DNA of 64,000 nt, from the NCBI GenBank assembly GCA_038380435.1, contig JAWZYU010000030.1:64677817-64741816 (forward strand), written 5' to 3'. Below are positions 12,239 through 23,461 of this stretch, piece after piece; within the stretch, counting starts at the first letter, position 1; each line of letters begins with the position of its first letter. Source of the stretch: Ryuthela nishihirai. Lineage: Eukaryota; Arthropoda; Arachnida; Araneae; Heptathelidae. Below the pieces are notes generated by a model, which saw only the letters and a list, made by a program, of their open reading frames with translations, was not told where the DNA came from and did no database searches. Position numbers and translations under genes: made by a program.

Positions 12239-12678
12239 AAAACGTATTAAGTGAGTTTTCAAGGATTCTAATGTAGTGTGGTGGGGGGTGGAGTATGCTT
12301 GGGGGAAAGAATGTTGGAAGTTTTTTCATGTGGGGTTGAACATGGCGGTAGTAACAAACATGTGTAACATCGTTACAGTAGTTTAGGATTAATTGAGTGA
12401 TTTTTAGTACTTACATGTAGTATGGTAATTATAGGTGTATTATAGCGATTTATTAATTTTGTTATATATTTTCGAGTCTTTTAAAATTACTTATATGATT
12501 CATTGTTAATATGTGGAAGCGTTTGGCAGCTTTTTGATGTAGAAATTATGAGTATTGTTGGTGTGGAAAAAAAATGGCAGTTATTGATGCAGTCAGGAAA
12601 GTTAATGAATAATTAGTGGAGGGTTGTTAGAGTGTAAGATGTTTTTTCTGTTCTCTCTGATGAGATTATTCGGTTTTT
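12239..12678. other. Stretch without a gene, G-rich strand bias
   Basis: G/T-rich on the plus strand, unlike most of the window. It leads into the minisatellite and shares small motifs (atggcgg, tgtaacat) with the duplicated block at 14.0-14.8 kb, so it may belong to the same unknown repeat. Confidence 0.35.
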
Positions 12679-13097
12679 CGGGGGCTTTTTTATAATTTGG
12701 TCAGCGGTGCACTGTTTCCGATTTTCATGTTTTTCAGTTTGTGTTGCCTGGGAGAACATTATTTAGTTTTGGGGCTTTTTTATAATTTGATCGGCAGTGC
12801 ACTGTTTCCAATTTTCAAGTTTTTCGGTTTGTGATGCCTGGGAGGACATTATTTAGTTTTGGGCGTTTTTTTATATTTCGATCGGCGGTACACTATTTCA
12901 GATTTTCATGTTTTTTGGTTTGTGTTGTCTGCAAGGATATTATTTAGTTTTGGGAGCTTTTTTTATAATTCGGTCGGTGGTGCACTGTTTCAGATTTTTT
13001 TGCTTTTTTTTATGTGTTATGACTGATGAGATTTAGTTTTGGGGGCTTTTTTATAATGCCAGTAGGCAATACACTGTCGATGACATTCTTAGTTTTG
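12679..13097 (+). repeat. 91-bp minisatellite, about 4.6 units
   Basis: Units start near 12679, 12771, 12861, 12952 and 13041. Each opens with ggggcttttttataat or a variant, carries ggtgcactgttt in the first third, and closes with atttagttttg. Units 1 and 2 are closest. The last is shortened. Confidence 0.9.
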
Positions 13098-13252
13098 AGA
13101 TTGGTGTTCGATTTCATTATTTCTGGTGATTTATTTAGGCTAATCATTGTAAGTGTGACTTGATTGATTAGTTTAGTTTGTGGAAATATATTTGTGGAGT
13201 GTTTTAATCATTGAGAAAAGAGGAGGGTATTTCAGGTATTTGTAGTATAAAT

Positions 13253-13615
13253 AATACCTCTGAGCGGCACTTTTTTGCACACCATGGGCTAAATGGCCAG
13301 GTCACATGGACCCCGAAGGCTCAGAGAAGGTTGGGGGAGGGGACCCACTAGAACAGCTGTTGGGAGACAGATGGTAGCCTCCCGTCAAGGCAATCCAGCG
13401 TGTTCTTTAACGTGCACAGGGTATAGCTCTCCTGCACGTGGGGCCACGGCTTAACGTCCCGTCCGACGGACAGCGGCCTTTCCAAGCCCATCGGTGTCCC
13501 CTACTGACCGTGGGCAGGGCGAGGAATTTTGCGGAGATAAATCTCAACACTGACCCAGCTAGGGCTCGAACCTGGGAACTACAGATTACGAGCCTGGCGC
13601 TACAGTTACCCGCCA
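13253..13615 (-). repeat. SINE-A carried in a local duplication
   Basis: This copy is followed by the same 3' flank as the SINE at 10896-11283 (R1 sequence from 13617 to about 13770). It lacks the left target duplication and the outermost tail, and starts abruptly at acctctgagc. It is best read as a duplicated segment of SINE plus flank rather than an independent insertion. Confidence 0.85.
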
Positions 13616-13764
13616 CATAGTTACTTCAGGATAAGGTTCTAAAGCTGTTTACATTATTTTCTGAAAACACGTCACCACAGTGAGTTCAGTTTCAGAAACC
13701 CAACACTGTAATTCACTGAGTGAACCATTCTCTTTTAAAATTTTCATTTTTTATTTTTAAAATT

Positions 13765-13885
13765 TGTCTTTTACAATATATAATATTGTAATAAATTAAA
13801 TGTAAATTTATTGTAATTATTGTAAATTAAATATTATAAAAAATTTATTGTAAATTAAATGTAAATTTATTGTAATAAATACCTC
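13765..13885 (+). repeat. AT-rich short tandem repeats
   Basis: Imperfect repeats of taaattaaatgtaaatttat, each followed by tgtaa, lead directly into the palindrome at 13866-13929. Confidence 0.7.
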
Positions 13886-13982
13886 TATGGCAAGCAGCTG
13901 CTTGCCATAGAGGTATTTATTACAATAAAAATTTCTTAGATCAGTAGCTAAGCTCGCTAATCACTTGGCCACGGGACAGCTA
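13866..13982. repeat. 64-bp perfect palindrome built on a SINE-B piece
   Basis: 13866-13897 and 13898-13929 are exact reverse complements, centred on the SINE-B core gcaagcagctgcttgc. After 13930 a rearranged SINE-B head follows (ttagatcagtagctaag to cggacagct-like end at 13982). The middle of the SINE is gone. Confidence 0.9.
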
Positions 13983-14024
13983 TATTTGTAAATATATCAA
14001 AAGGCAAATGTGTTGTGTAGTTTC

Positions 14025-14765
14025 TTTGTTTTTTTTTTCATAATTTAAATTGTTTTTAAGAATTTGTGGTTGTGTGGGATGCTTTTAGTGGAATCGCGTT
14101 TTTTTATACTGTTTCTTTACAATGCAAATTACCATTACCATGGTAATGGTACTTTGCATTTGACATAAACTCTGGTTTTTTGTTACTATGGTAAAAAAAA
14201 ACGATCTTTTTTCTAGAAAACCGTGTTTGAGTTAAGGTCTCTGAGGTTGTGAGAATAAACTAAAAGGACCGTTTTGTTACATTGCATAAAAAAAATGGCG
14301 GCTGAAGACCGTGATCTGTACTACTGTCATTTAGGTTAATTATTGTGTTTGTGAGTGGATTTATTAGTTTAGTGTGTGAAATATATTTGTGGAGTGTTTT
14401 AACTATTGGGAAAAGAGGGAAGGGAATATTTCAGGAATTTGGAGTATATGGAAAGGCAAATGTGTTGTCGTAGTTCCTTTTTTTTTGATAATTTTTTTAG
14501 TAATTTGTGATTGTGAGGGATGGTTTTTAGTGGAATCACTTTTTTTTGTTACATTGCATTCGTTTTTAATTCGGATTACCGTTACCATGGTAACAGTACT
14601 TTGCATTTGATTAAACTCGAGTTATCATTACCACGGTAAAAAAAGAATCTTTTTCCTAGAAACTCCTGTTTGGGTTAGGGTCTGGAGATTTGTGGGAATC
14701 ATTAAAAAGGGCCATTTTGTTACGTTGCATAAAAAAAATGGCAGCCAAGGACTGTGATGTGCACT
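14025..14765 (+). repeat. Diverged tandem duplication with palindromes
   Basis: About 14025-14320 and 14455-14765 are two diverged copies of one unit. Each holds a palindromic core (taccattaccatggtaatgg in the first, taccgttaccatggtaacag in the second), then ttactttgcattt, then tgttacrttgcataaaaaaa and atggcrgc. No protein frame is conserved between the copies. Confidence 0.8.
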
Positions 14766-15047
14766 ACTGCCATATTGATATATACTACAATTATATCTGG
14801 ATGTTACAAGTTTACTGAAATGTTTACAGATGGGATGATTTCATTATCAGATGGCTGATTGTAATGTTAAGTTTTCTATGATAAAGAGGCTGCTCCTAAG
14901 GTTATTTCTAGAAGTATTATCATCTCTATTTTCATGAAAGGTGATAAAAACTAGAAACTTAATTTTGGGAAGCCACAGTAAAGGCTACTATTTCAAATCC
15001 ATATATAGATGTAGTCATTGTCTTATTATGATCCAATTTGCATTTAA

Positions 15048-15349
15048 CCCTTCCAGGGTTCAGCCTGAAAAACTGGTTTACATCCAGAGGCCAAGTTTTT
15101 TTTATACCATAATAATTCTTCACTATATGTTTTCATTAATAAAATATTAATCAAATGGGAAAAAGCATTATTTTTTAAACTGAATTATGCATTTTTATAA
15201 GATATATGTGAAAACTTTCGAACTGCAATTTTCATTTAAAAAAAAAAACAACAAAAAACAAACAGTTGTACTAAAAATTGTTCAGACATATTTGTCCTCT
15301 CATTTCAGATTCTGTCGATGTGTATAATCCAACATGGACCCTGAAAGGG
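15048..15349. mobile_element. MITE with TTAA target sites (piggyBac-type)
   Basis: The ends ccctttcagggtcca-like (left cccttccagggttca, right arm read on the minus strand) are inverted repeats. They are bounded exactly by ttaa at 15044-15047 and 15350-15353. TTAA duplication with termini starting CCC is the mark of the piggyBac superfamily. The 302-bp body has no transposase. Confidence 0.75.
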
Positions 15350-15671
15350 TTAAAACAAGTTGCAACTAGAATTTATAATTACAACAGTTTATATTAAAAA
15401 AAACCTTGTTCAGAAAATTATTAAAATAACAAGTTTTCTGCAACTGAACAACTTAAAAATTTTATAGCTCAACCACAGAGAATTCTAGTTTATTTTTAAT
15501 TGATTTCTGAGCAAGAAGGTCCTTTTAATTGTGCATAATGATTTTATTATATTGGAAAAACTGTATGTTCTCTACAGGAGAGATTTACTGAGCATCAGAC
15601 AAATGTCCGCCAAAAAAAACCAATAACTGCCACTACAAAGCTGCATAGTAACACAAAGCTACCATAGACTG

Positions 15672-16053
15672 CGGGGATGGGGTGGCTCAATCGGTGAGGT
15701 CCAGGTTCATTATCTGCAGTTCCCAGGTTCGAGTACCAGCTGGGTCAGAATTGAGATCTATCTCCACAAAACTCCAAGTCCTGCCCACGGTCAGTAGGGG
15801 ACTCCAATGGGCTTAGAAAGGCCACTGTCAGTGGGATGGGATGCTAAGCCATGACCCTATATGCAGGAGAGCAATAACCTGTGCATGTTAAAGAACACAC
15901 TGAATGGCCTTGGTGGGAGTCTACCATCTGTCTCCCAACAGCTGTTCCAGTGGGTCCCCTCTCCCAACCTTCTCTAATCCCTCCGGGTCCTTGTGACCTG
16001 GCCATTTAGCCCATTGTGTGCATAAAAGTGCCACTCAGAGATAAAACAACCCA
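15672..16053 (+). repeat. SINE-A in plus orientation with target duplication
   Basis: tRNA-Met-like head (ggggtggctcaatcggt; B box ggttcgagtac), central acgttaag-like and tgcatgttaaagaac blocks, and a terminal taaaacaaccca. The direct repeat accatagactg flanks it at 15661-15671 and 16054-16064. This copy shows the element's sense strand most clearly. Confidence 0.93.
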
Positions 16054-16064
16054 ACCATAGACTG

Positions 16065-18123
16065 GGAGCACATCACACTGCTAACATATGCATCCCCTTA
16101 CTAAGAAGCCTTCATCCATGAGGCTACTGAGCTAATGAACTTATTCTTCCCTACCTGCAACTGAAACATTTGGATCAACCTTCAATGTGGAAAGAAGGTA
16201 TAAACAGCCCTAACACCACCACATAGTGTCACTTCATTGAAGACAGAAAGTGACCTTGCTCTGAAAACCTGAGTTTGCTCCTAAAAACTTTTTAACGGTT
16301 TAAATAACAAGATAGTCCATTGTTATATCTACATGATTCCCCAATGTTATATCTACACTATCCTTATTGATTTTCAGCTATTCAATTATTGTAACATCAA
16401 TCTGTGTATAAGCTAAATATTAACCCTGTTCTTTAGAACATCTTCCAAATTTTATTTCCAATAGCTCCAGAAAGGTGGAACAGCACTTCCTGAAACATTT
16501 TTACCTCTTGTATAACCATGTTTATGGTACAGTACAAGTTTCCAGTTTTGTAATTGAAGCTGCAAGTATAGAAGAGTTTTAATAACAGCCAAGTCTTCTC
16601 TAATCACACTACCTGAAACGTCTTTTACAGTACAGATCAATGTAACTTTTTCCTGTGGTCGATTCAGGGGGAGGGGACATCTGGACACATGCCCACCCTG
16701 TAAAAACTGATTAAGTTACTTATTAGCATTAATTCATTCCATTCATTCACAATGCATAACCACAGTATAATTGTGGTATGTATTATGACAAAACACTAGA
16801 AAACAGACAGCAAAAGCATGACGAGGGAGAGAAAATATACCCTTTCTGTTAACAAATCGTGCATTATATGTAGAGAAATGCAAAACAGCCCAAATATGTT
16901 TTGCATATAATCCAATGTCTAGTGACATCATAACAGAAATGTTGTGAAAATCAGCCAATGTTCAGTCAAATGATCAAAAATTTACACTAATGGCTATCAA
17001 GTTTTATTAATGACTCTAGTTAAGAAAACCCATGGCTAAATTTTCATATGTTGGGTAGTCATGTTAGAAATTTTGTTAATAACTGCAGATGGAATCAGGG
17101 CTTAATTCAACATGAAAGCAGCCTACGCTGAATGTTTTTGTAGCCATTCTCATTAAAAGGATCAGAACCACAGTGAAGTTTTAATGTTATTATAGCAAAT
17201 GATCCAGATTAAACATATTTTTGTTTTCGTATGGTTGGGGTCCTTGTTTTCTCAGTTGTCACAGTTCATCAAATTACATACAAGCATTAACCTAACAATA
17301 AAACATTATCATACACATTTTCACTTTATATTTGAAAGCCTAAATAACTTTAAAATTAGTTAAAGTTATCAAGTTGCATGTTATTAGAAAGTATTACTTG
17401 CAGATTTATTGGTAGTTTAATTATGTTCACCTTTCTTATTCTCCCAAGATGTTTTGAGAACAAATGCAAGTTCTATAATCCAAACTAAAAAATTAGCTTT
17501 ATCTACACGAATCGTAAAATTGTTTATGCACAAAAAAACATACCTGTAGAAACTTCCCACGACTAGACCAGATTATAATTAATTATCCAAATAGTCATTT
17601 TAATTTTCAATTTTAAACAACTGCAGTTGCTTACAGCTGAATTTCATTTCGGTATTCGAAATCATAACGCAAATCACAATATTTCTGTTCTTTCCGCTCT
17701 GATATAACTTTTACAAATACTAATATGGGAAATATATTGTAATGTACACTCTGTCAATAAACAAAAAAAATTTTCTTTAGAAGGAAAAGTACACTCATTG
17801 CATCTTTCAAATTACACCACTGCACATATAACTTGACGGACGTTTCTGAAGGAGGTGGGTCAGAATGTGCTCTCGCTTAATCCCATTTGTGATAACGAAA
17901 GGTGTTTCCAGTGTTGCCAATTATTTAACGAAATCTATATCTGACAAAAAAAAACAATAACAACTAGAGCCAGCATAACTTTCTTATGGCGAAAGCCGAT
18001 TTTAAAAATTTCTAAGATATAATTTCCTCGAAAAGGAACGGAAATGTACAGGTTTCAAATCAATATCGGCCATTGATACGGAATTCGGTGATCACTTTTT
18101 TTAAATTTTTATGCCCTGTTAAG
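16065..18123. other. AT-rich stretch, no confident gene
   Basis: No gene I can support. 16697-16613 on the minus strand looks like a small exon (acag before, gtag after, open frame) but matches nothing I recognise. 17640-17900 is slightly less AT-rich. No repeat family recurs here. Confidence 0.4.
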
Positions 18124-19316
18124 TCATCATCATCATCATCCTCAAGCAGCCATGGGCTACGGAGGTCCAACCAGACCGCGCAGTTTAATTCTCCAAGCAT
18201 ATCTGTCCTGAGCTACATCTGCTGCATCAGGCCACTGTACACCAATTCTAACAAGGTCCTGTTTGACATTGTCTGCCCCCGCATCCTAGGTCTCCCCCTC
18301 CTTCTGAGGCCTCTAGGCACACTGTTCATAACCCTATTCGCCAATCTATAATTATCCATACGGGCAACATGGCCAAACCAACGGAGTCTCTCTCTGCACA
18401 ATATGCTGCTTAAAGGAGGTTGCAGACTCCTTTGCCTAACCTCATCATTAGTTACAAAGTTAAACCACCTAATACCCAAGATACTGCGTAAGCATCTAGA
18501 ATCAAAAGCATCTAGTTTCCTGTTATCTTGCTTACACAACGTCCAAGTTTCACTACCATAACTAACCCTAGAAAGAACCAAACTATTATACAGTCTAATT
18601 TTAGTCTTTAGGTGTATACGCCTATTTCTCCACACTCTCCATAGATTCTTAAAAGTCCCGGCAGCAATACCTATTCGTCTGTTAATCTCATGCCGCACAT
18701 CACCAGTATCAGTTACGCAGCTCCCAAGGTAATTAAACTGTGACACCTGCTCAAGACTGCAACCATTCAGATTAACTGAATCACAACCTGCCTGACCAAT
18801 TTTCATCACTTTAGTTTTCTCTCTGTTTATAACCAAACCTACTGTACTACCAGTCTCATCAACAGTTCGAATGAAAGAGTTCATCTCATCAACATCATTT
18901 GCCAAAAGGGCTAAATCATCAGCATAATCTAAATCAGAAATTTTCGTATCTCCAGCCCATTTAAGGCCAAAAGCTTTCTCTTGAAGTGAATTTCGCATAA
19001 CATAATCAACAACCAAACTAAAGAGAAAAGGAGACAAAATGCACCCTTGTCGAACACCAGAAGTAATGCTAAACCAATTGCTACAAGACTTACCAACCCT
19101 CACACATGACTCAGTGTTATTATAGAGAGCTTTCATTCTCGTCGATGTTAACTAACTTGTCTGGTATACCATATGATCTCACAATCAACCACAAATTATG
19201 ACGATCAACAGAGTCGAAAGTCTTTTTGAAATCAACAAAGCTAGCAACCAAAGGTTTCTGAAACTCGAAACATTTCTCGAGAATCTGCCTAAGTGAAAGT
19301 AGCCCACGTTAAGTAG
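18124..19316 (-). mobile_element. RTE-type LINE, 5'-truncated copy
   Basis: The 3' end at 18124 is a run of atc/gat triplets, typical of RTE-clade LINE tails. The stretch covers the reverse-transcriptase palm from a FVDFKKTFDSVDR motif through YADD to the C-terminal region. It stops sharply near 19316. The remainder of a related LINE resumes at 19936 after 620 bp of unrelated DNA. Confidence 0.9.
18213..19136 (-). pseudogene. LINE reverse transcriptase, C-terminal part
   Basis: This 307-residue frame is the C-terminal half of a non-LTR retrotransposon ORF2, which copies element RNA into DNA at a nick. Visible motifs are GVRQGCILSPFLF (RT block 4, residues about 28-40), DYADDLALL (catalytic Asp pair, about 69-77) and the C-terminal RWFGHVARM segment. 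The predicted start is only the first Met after a frameshift near 19136. The upstream RT block A (FVDFKKTFDSVD) is encoded at 19250-19160 in another frame. A second slip near the end changes the tail: the 30-kb copy continues as RMRWADNV, this one as RMRGQTM. It is closest in style to the RTE/BovB group, whose relatives are often annotated as craniofacial development protein 2-like. Not a host gene. Confidence 0.9.
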
Positions 19317-19935
19317 TGGTGAATTATACGGGATTTTAACGATGAACATTTCAACCAATCTCGTCGATTTTAACCTACCAAAATGTCTAGAAAAGGGGAG
19401 AATTGGTTATCGGTGTCTACCTGTGATGCCCAACGTTGGTGAGGCCCAATAATTTTAATCCCAAAGGTCAATTAAGATTTATTTGATAATTCCAGTCCCA
19501 CCGAAGGCATCTATGTTTAGAGTGATTCACATTCCAGGTAAAACTGTGTCCATCCCCCGATTAGCAGCGTAATGCTAATATAATATAGTATATATATAGC
19601 GTATATCTAAGTATAGAAATGGAAAAAAAACAAAGAGACCTGAAAATAATGGAATAACATTTCGTTATATAAAAAATATGAATTAAAAACATAACTATTT
19701 CATTTTATTTAAAGAATAAAAATGTTAGCATTTGTATTCTTTGAATTTATTATTAAAATATCTTATTATTAGATGATCAAATATCTCGATAATTCCATGA
19801 GAAATATATATTATTATCATTGACTTTGTCAAATCAAAATTAAAATCTCTCTGTATCTTAAAAAAGGGTGGAAAAATCCATTAACAAACCTTTAAAGATT
19901 TCTGTGGTGGTCAGTGGTAAGGGACAGTGGACAAC
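19317..19935. other. Non-LINE sequence between two LINE fragments
   Basis: It shows no similarity to LINE sequence. It contains gatgcccaacgttggtgagg at about 19425, which resembles a retroelement primer-binding site. The rest is AT-rich. It may be the remnant of another element that inserted at the LINE junction. Confidence 0.35.
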
Positions 19936-21646
19936 ATAGCTAAATCACCTGCATAAACTAAATTAAAAATTCAAATCTCTAGACCATTTAAAGGCAATGT
20001 CTTCCCCTTGCAATGAGTTCCACATAACATAATCAATAACCAAACTAAAGAGAAAATGAGATAAAATGCACCTTTGTCTAATGACAAATCAATTGCTACA
20101 AGCATTACCAATTCTCACACATGACTCAGTATTATTATGTATAACTTCCATTATGTTAACTAACTTGTCAGGTATGTCATACAATCTCACGATCATCCAC
20201 AAATTATGATCAACAGAGTCAAAAAGCTTTTTTGAAATCTATCAAACTAGTAATCACAAGCTCCCGAAACTCAACATTTCTTAACAATCTGCTTAAGTGA
20301 AAATATTTGATCTATAAATAACCTACCAATATGGAATCCATACTGTTCATTTTTCAGTTTTCCATCAACCGAATTCTTAATTCCATTAAGCACAATAGTG
20401 CAAAGAACTTTACTTGCATGGAATGTTTATTTCGCTCTTTTACATGTTTATTTAGCTCGTTGTAATGCCTTCCGCTTGGACTATTAGGGTGTTGATTCAT
20501 ATTAATAGTGCACTTCCTTCTTTCAGAAATAAGTTCCATAGCCTTATCACTCAAATCCCTGTATGATCTGGTATTCCCTATAATTATCACAAGAACTGCG
20601 ATCACCTTTTTGAAAAATATGGAATATAATAGCCCTAGTAATATCCTTAGGAACAACACCTTTATCATAAAAAATATTCAAAAATTTCAGTCAGCCACTG
20701 AAAACACAAACACTCTCAACTCTAAGCATTTCAATAGTAATTTCACCTACCCCTGGGGATTTATGCAGTTTTAATTTAGAGATAGTCAAAATACCTTCAG
20801 AATGTGATATAGGGCCAACATTGAAGCCAGTAATTAATCTATCCTCATTACAATGGGAGTAGAAATAACCACATTATTTAGAACATCTCTGAAATGCCTA
20901 GCCCACCTAGCCATCACAGAATCACCACCTTCAACCACCTTGCCATATTTATCCCTCAATCCCTGTGTACCTGTCTGTTTCTTCCCACATAAAACATTAA
21001 CAATCTCGTACAACCCCCTGCTGTTATGTTGTCTAACTGCTTCTTCAGCTTTGGCAGCCAAGCTATCAAGCCAAAGATTCTTATCCACTTGTTAACTGAT
21101 CTTTTACACGTTTATGAAGCTTGCCTTCTGTTAGGACTAGTAGGGTGTTGATTCATATTAATCCTGCACTTCCTTCTTTCAGAAATAAGTTTCATAGCCT
21201 TATCACTCAAATAATTTTATTTCCTCTGTTCCCTTTTACCCAAAAGAGTACTATTTGTTTCAAGAAAAGCCTGTTTAAACTGATCCCATTCTTTCTCAAC
21301 TTCAGCAGTAAGCAAACTACAATTGTCATAATGAATAAGTAATCTATCATGGTATGTTTCGGCTATATCTGGATCTTTCAGGCCTTCAGTGTTGAAGGTA
21401 ATTTCCTTACCTTAGCACAACATTTCTTAAGCTTTAGTTGCAAGACATTTTTGACCAGATTATGTTCAGACCCATTTTCGGCTCCCCTGTATGATCTAGT
21501 ATTCCTAACTGAACTAGCCCATTTGCTGTTAATTAAACTATAATGTATCATATTCCTGTGCAACCCATCAGGTGAAATCCATGTATATTTATAAATGTCC
21601 CAATGTTTGTAGTATGTGCTAGTTATTCGTAAACCATTAAGTTTAC

Positions 21647-21868
21647 TTACCTGTATGAGACTTTCCCCATTGCTATTGGAACTACCAATGCCAAAGGACC
21701 TAAAACTCCTGCCCAAAGGTCAGAGTCAATACCAACTTTAGCATTGAAGTCACCTAGAACAAGAAAAATATCTCCTTTCTTCAGAGAATTCAAAATATCC
21801 TGAAGCTGGCTGTAAAACGTATCTTTCTCGTTCTCATCAGAGTCCTCTGTGGGGGCATAACAACACAT
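21647..21868 (-). pseudogene. LINE endonuclease fragment (EEP fold)
   Basis: The frame reads CCYAPTEDSDENEKD and then LVLGDFNAKVG. YAPTE and GDFNAK are signatures of the exonuclease-endonuclease-phosphatase fold used by LINEs to nick target DNA. The GDFN catalytic motif is intact here. The first part of the domain lies at 23461-23175, across the inserted LTR. The next frame (21716-21378) continues after a shift. Confidence 0.85.
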
Positions 21869-21921
21869 GACATTTGTCTTTAATTTTGCTCTAAGAAATC
21901 TTTCATTAATGCAGTCATATC

Positions 21922-23174
21922 TGTCACCCGCAACTTTTTCCTCTTCGAGGCATACGGTATGAACTTAAAATGTTCCGCGTTTACTGAAATAATTATCTTA
22001 TCTAGAACTGCATGTCAATAGCTTGATGATCTGACTTCGAAATTTAATGCCTTCAAACAAATATTTTTGAAAGAGTGGCCGAAAGAAGATTTTAGATTCG
22101 AACCAGGAACAATCTACAAGTTAGCAATACGCAGTTCCGTATTCTCTAACTGTAGTTGCGACGAGTAGAGATTTCACGATTGACCAAGACCCAATTTTTG
22201 TTTGAACAATAACAAAAATTTTGAATTTATTTAACTTTCACACTTAACAAAGTTCCACCACTGGCTTATAAAGGTGGATGATTTTACATTACAATTAATT
22301 GACTAAGTACTCACTCCATTCAGTTAAGCTTGAATTCGAACAACATTCAAACAAAATAATGAAAGTAAAACTTAAAAGTGAAAGTGACAACAAGCAGAGT
22401 AAGTTAAATTAAAATAACTCTACCATGTTGAAGTTTCTCCGGAACGAGAACTGTATTCTGCTAAATTATTGTGATGTGCACACGGCGTAAATTTTCATGA
22501 AACACCCACTCCAGATTTCTCTGATCGTGGTTTTTCCCAAGCAAAGCAAATTTCTTTAAATTTCGCCTAACGTATTTAGGTAAAAGATTATCATCTCACT
22601 AATTTAAGAGATGTCTAATTTAACACTTTACCTCCCAGTAATATGGCCTAAAAGTCAGTCCAGTGAATTTCACTAAAGTCGGACTTAGCGAAGAGAGCAA
22701 AAGAAAGACAGAAAAAGACCAAACCCTGGTCTGTTAGTCTGATCAACCCACACCGAACTGTTTCTCCTAGGTCGAGCGTGATAATATCTTTCTGGCAACC
22801 CCGGGAACTCTCTAACCAAAAGGGCCAATCAGAAGCCAGCCCCGGGCAAAAACCCGACTCCATTTCCATATTTCACAAGTTGGACGGAGCCCTGTTGCCA
22901 GCCAGCACTCGCATTCCTCTCGAAGGTTAATGTCTGCTTTTGGGCGAGCTGAAATTGTTTCACAAGACACCTCTCGTCTTCGTACATTAGCCAAGTTCCC
23001 TCTCGGCAACCAATGTAAACAGATGAAACGGAACCCTGAATAATATTCGCAACTGAGATGTTGCACCCATTAACCTCCGAAGACATCTCCTTCAGACACA
23101 AAGTGGTTGCATCAGGATAGAAATGAAATACAGTATATAAAAATAATTAAAATCAATAGGTCTGCGACCTATCA
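21922..23174. mobile_element. Probable solo LTR inserted in the LINE endonuclease
   Basis: 1253 bp start with TG (tgtcaccc) and end with CA (gacctatca), with tatc on both sides (21918-21921 and 23175-23178). Removing it restores the LINE sequence seen at 61860-61890 (gcagtcatatcc...agaagagcatc). TG...CA ends with a 4-bp duplication and no internal coding region fit a solo LTR. The 22650-23050 part is GC-richer, with CCAAT-like motifs. Orientation is not determined. A small non-LTR insertion cannot be excluded. Confidence 0.6.
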
Positions 23175-23461
23175 TATCCTAGAAGAGTATCATTGGCGTG
23201 TCTGCTGAGAAGCAAACCTACACCTTGGAGATGTTTTCCATCCTCCCTCCCAGAAAAGAGAAATTTAAAGTTATTTTTAAGTATCTCACCTTTACCTGTC
23301 CATTTGATCTCTTGAAAACCTAGAATATCTGGGTTATTGTGCTGGAATTCCTGTGTGAGGATATCAAAAGAATAATCTCTATGTAATGTCCTTATGTTCC
23401 ACATTCCTGCAGAGAGAAAATAAGAAACTAGATTTATTGAGATAGGTAGGGCCAACAACAT
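23153..23461 (-). pseudogene. LINE endonuclease N-terminal fragment
   Basis: GMWNIRTLHRDY near residue 19 and LGFQEIKWTGKGE near residue 47 are the first two motifs of an EEP endonuclease: the Asn of WNIRT and the catalytic Glu of QEIKW. The frame ends after LLGYD because the inserted LTR begins there. The last residues read into the insertion. The true ORF start is unclear; the family frame may begin further upstream. Confidence 0.85.

Noticed and set aside
16613..16697. Minus-strand block with acceptor and donor and an open frame containing RPQEKVTLICTVKDVS
   Set aside because: Splice sites look fair and the peptide is faintly Ig-like. At 85 bp, with no partner exons and two open frames, it cannot be told from chance.
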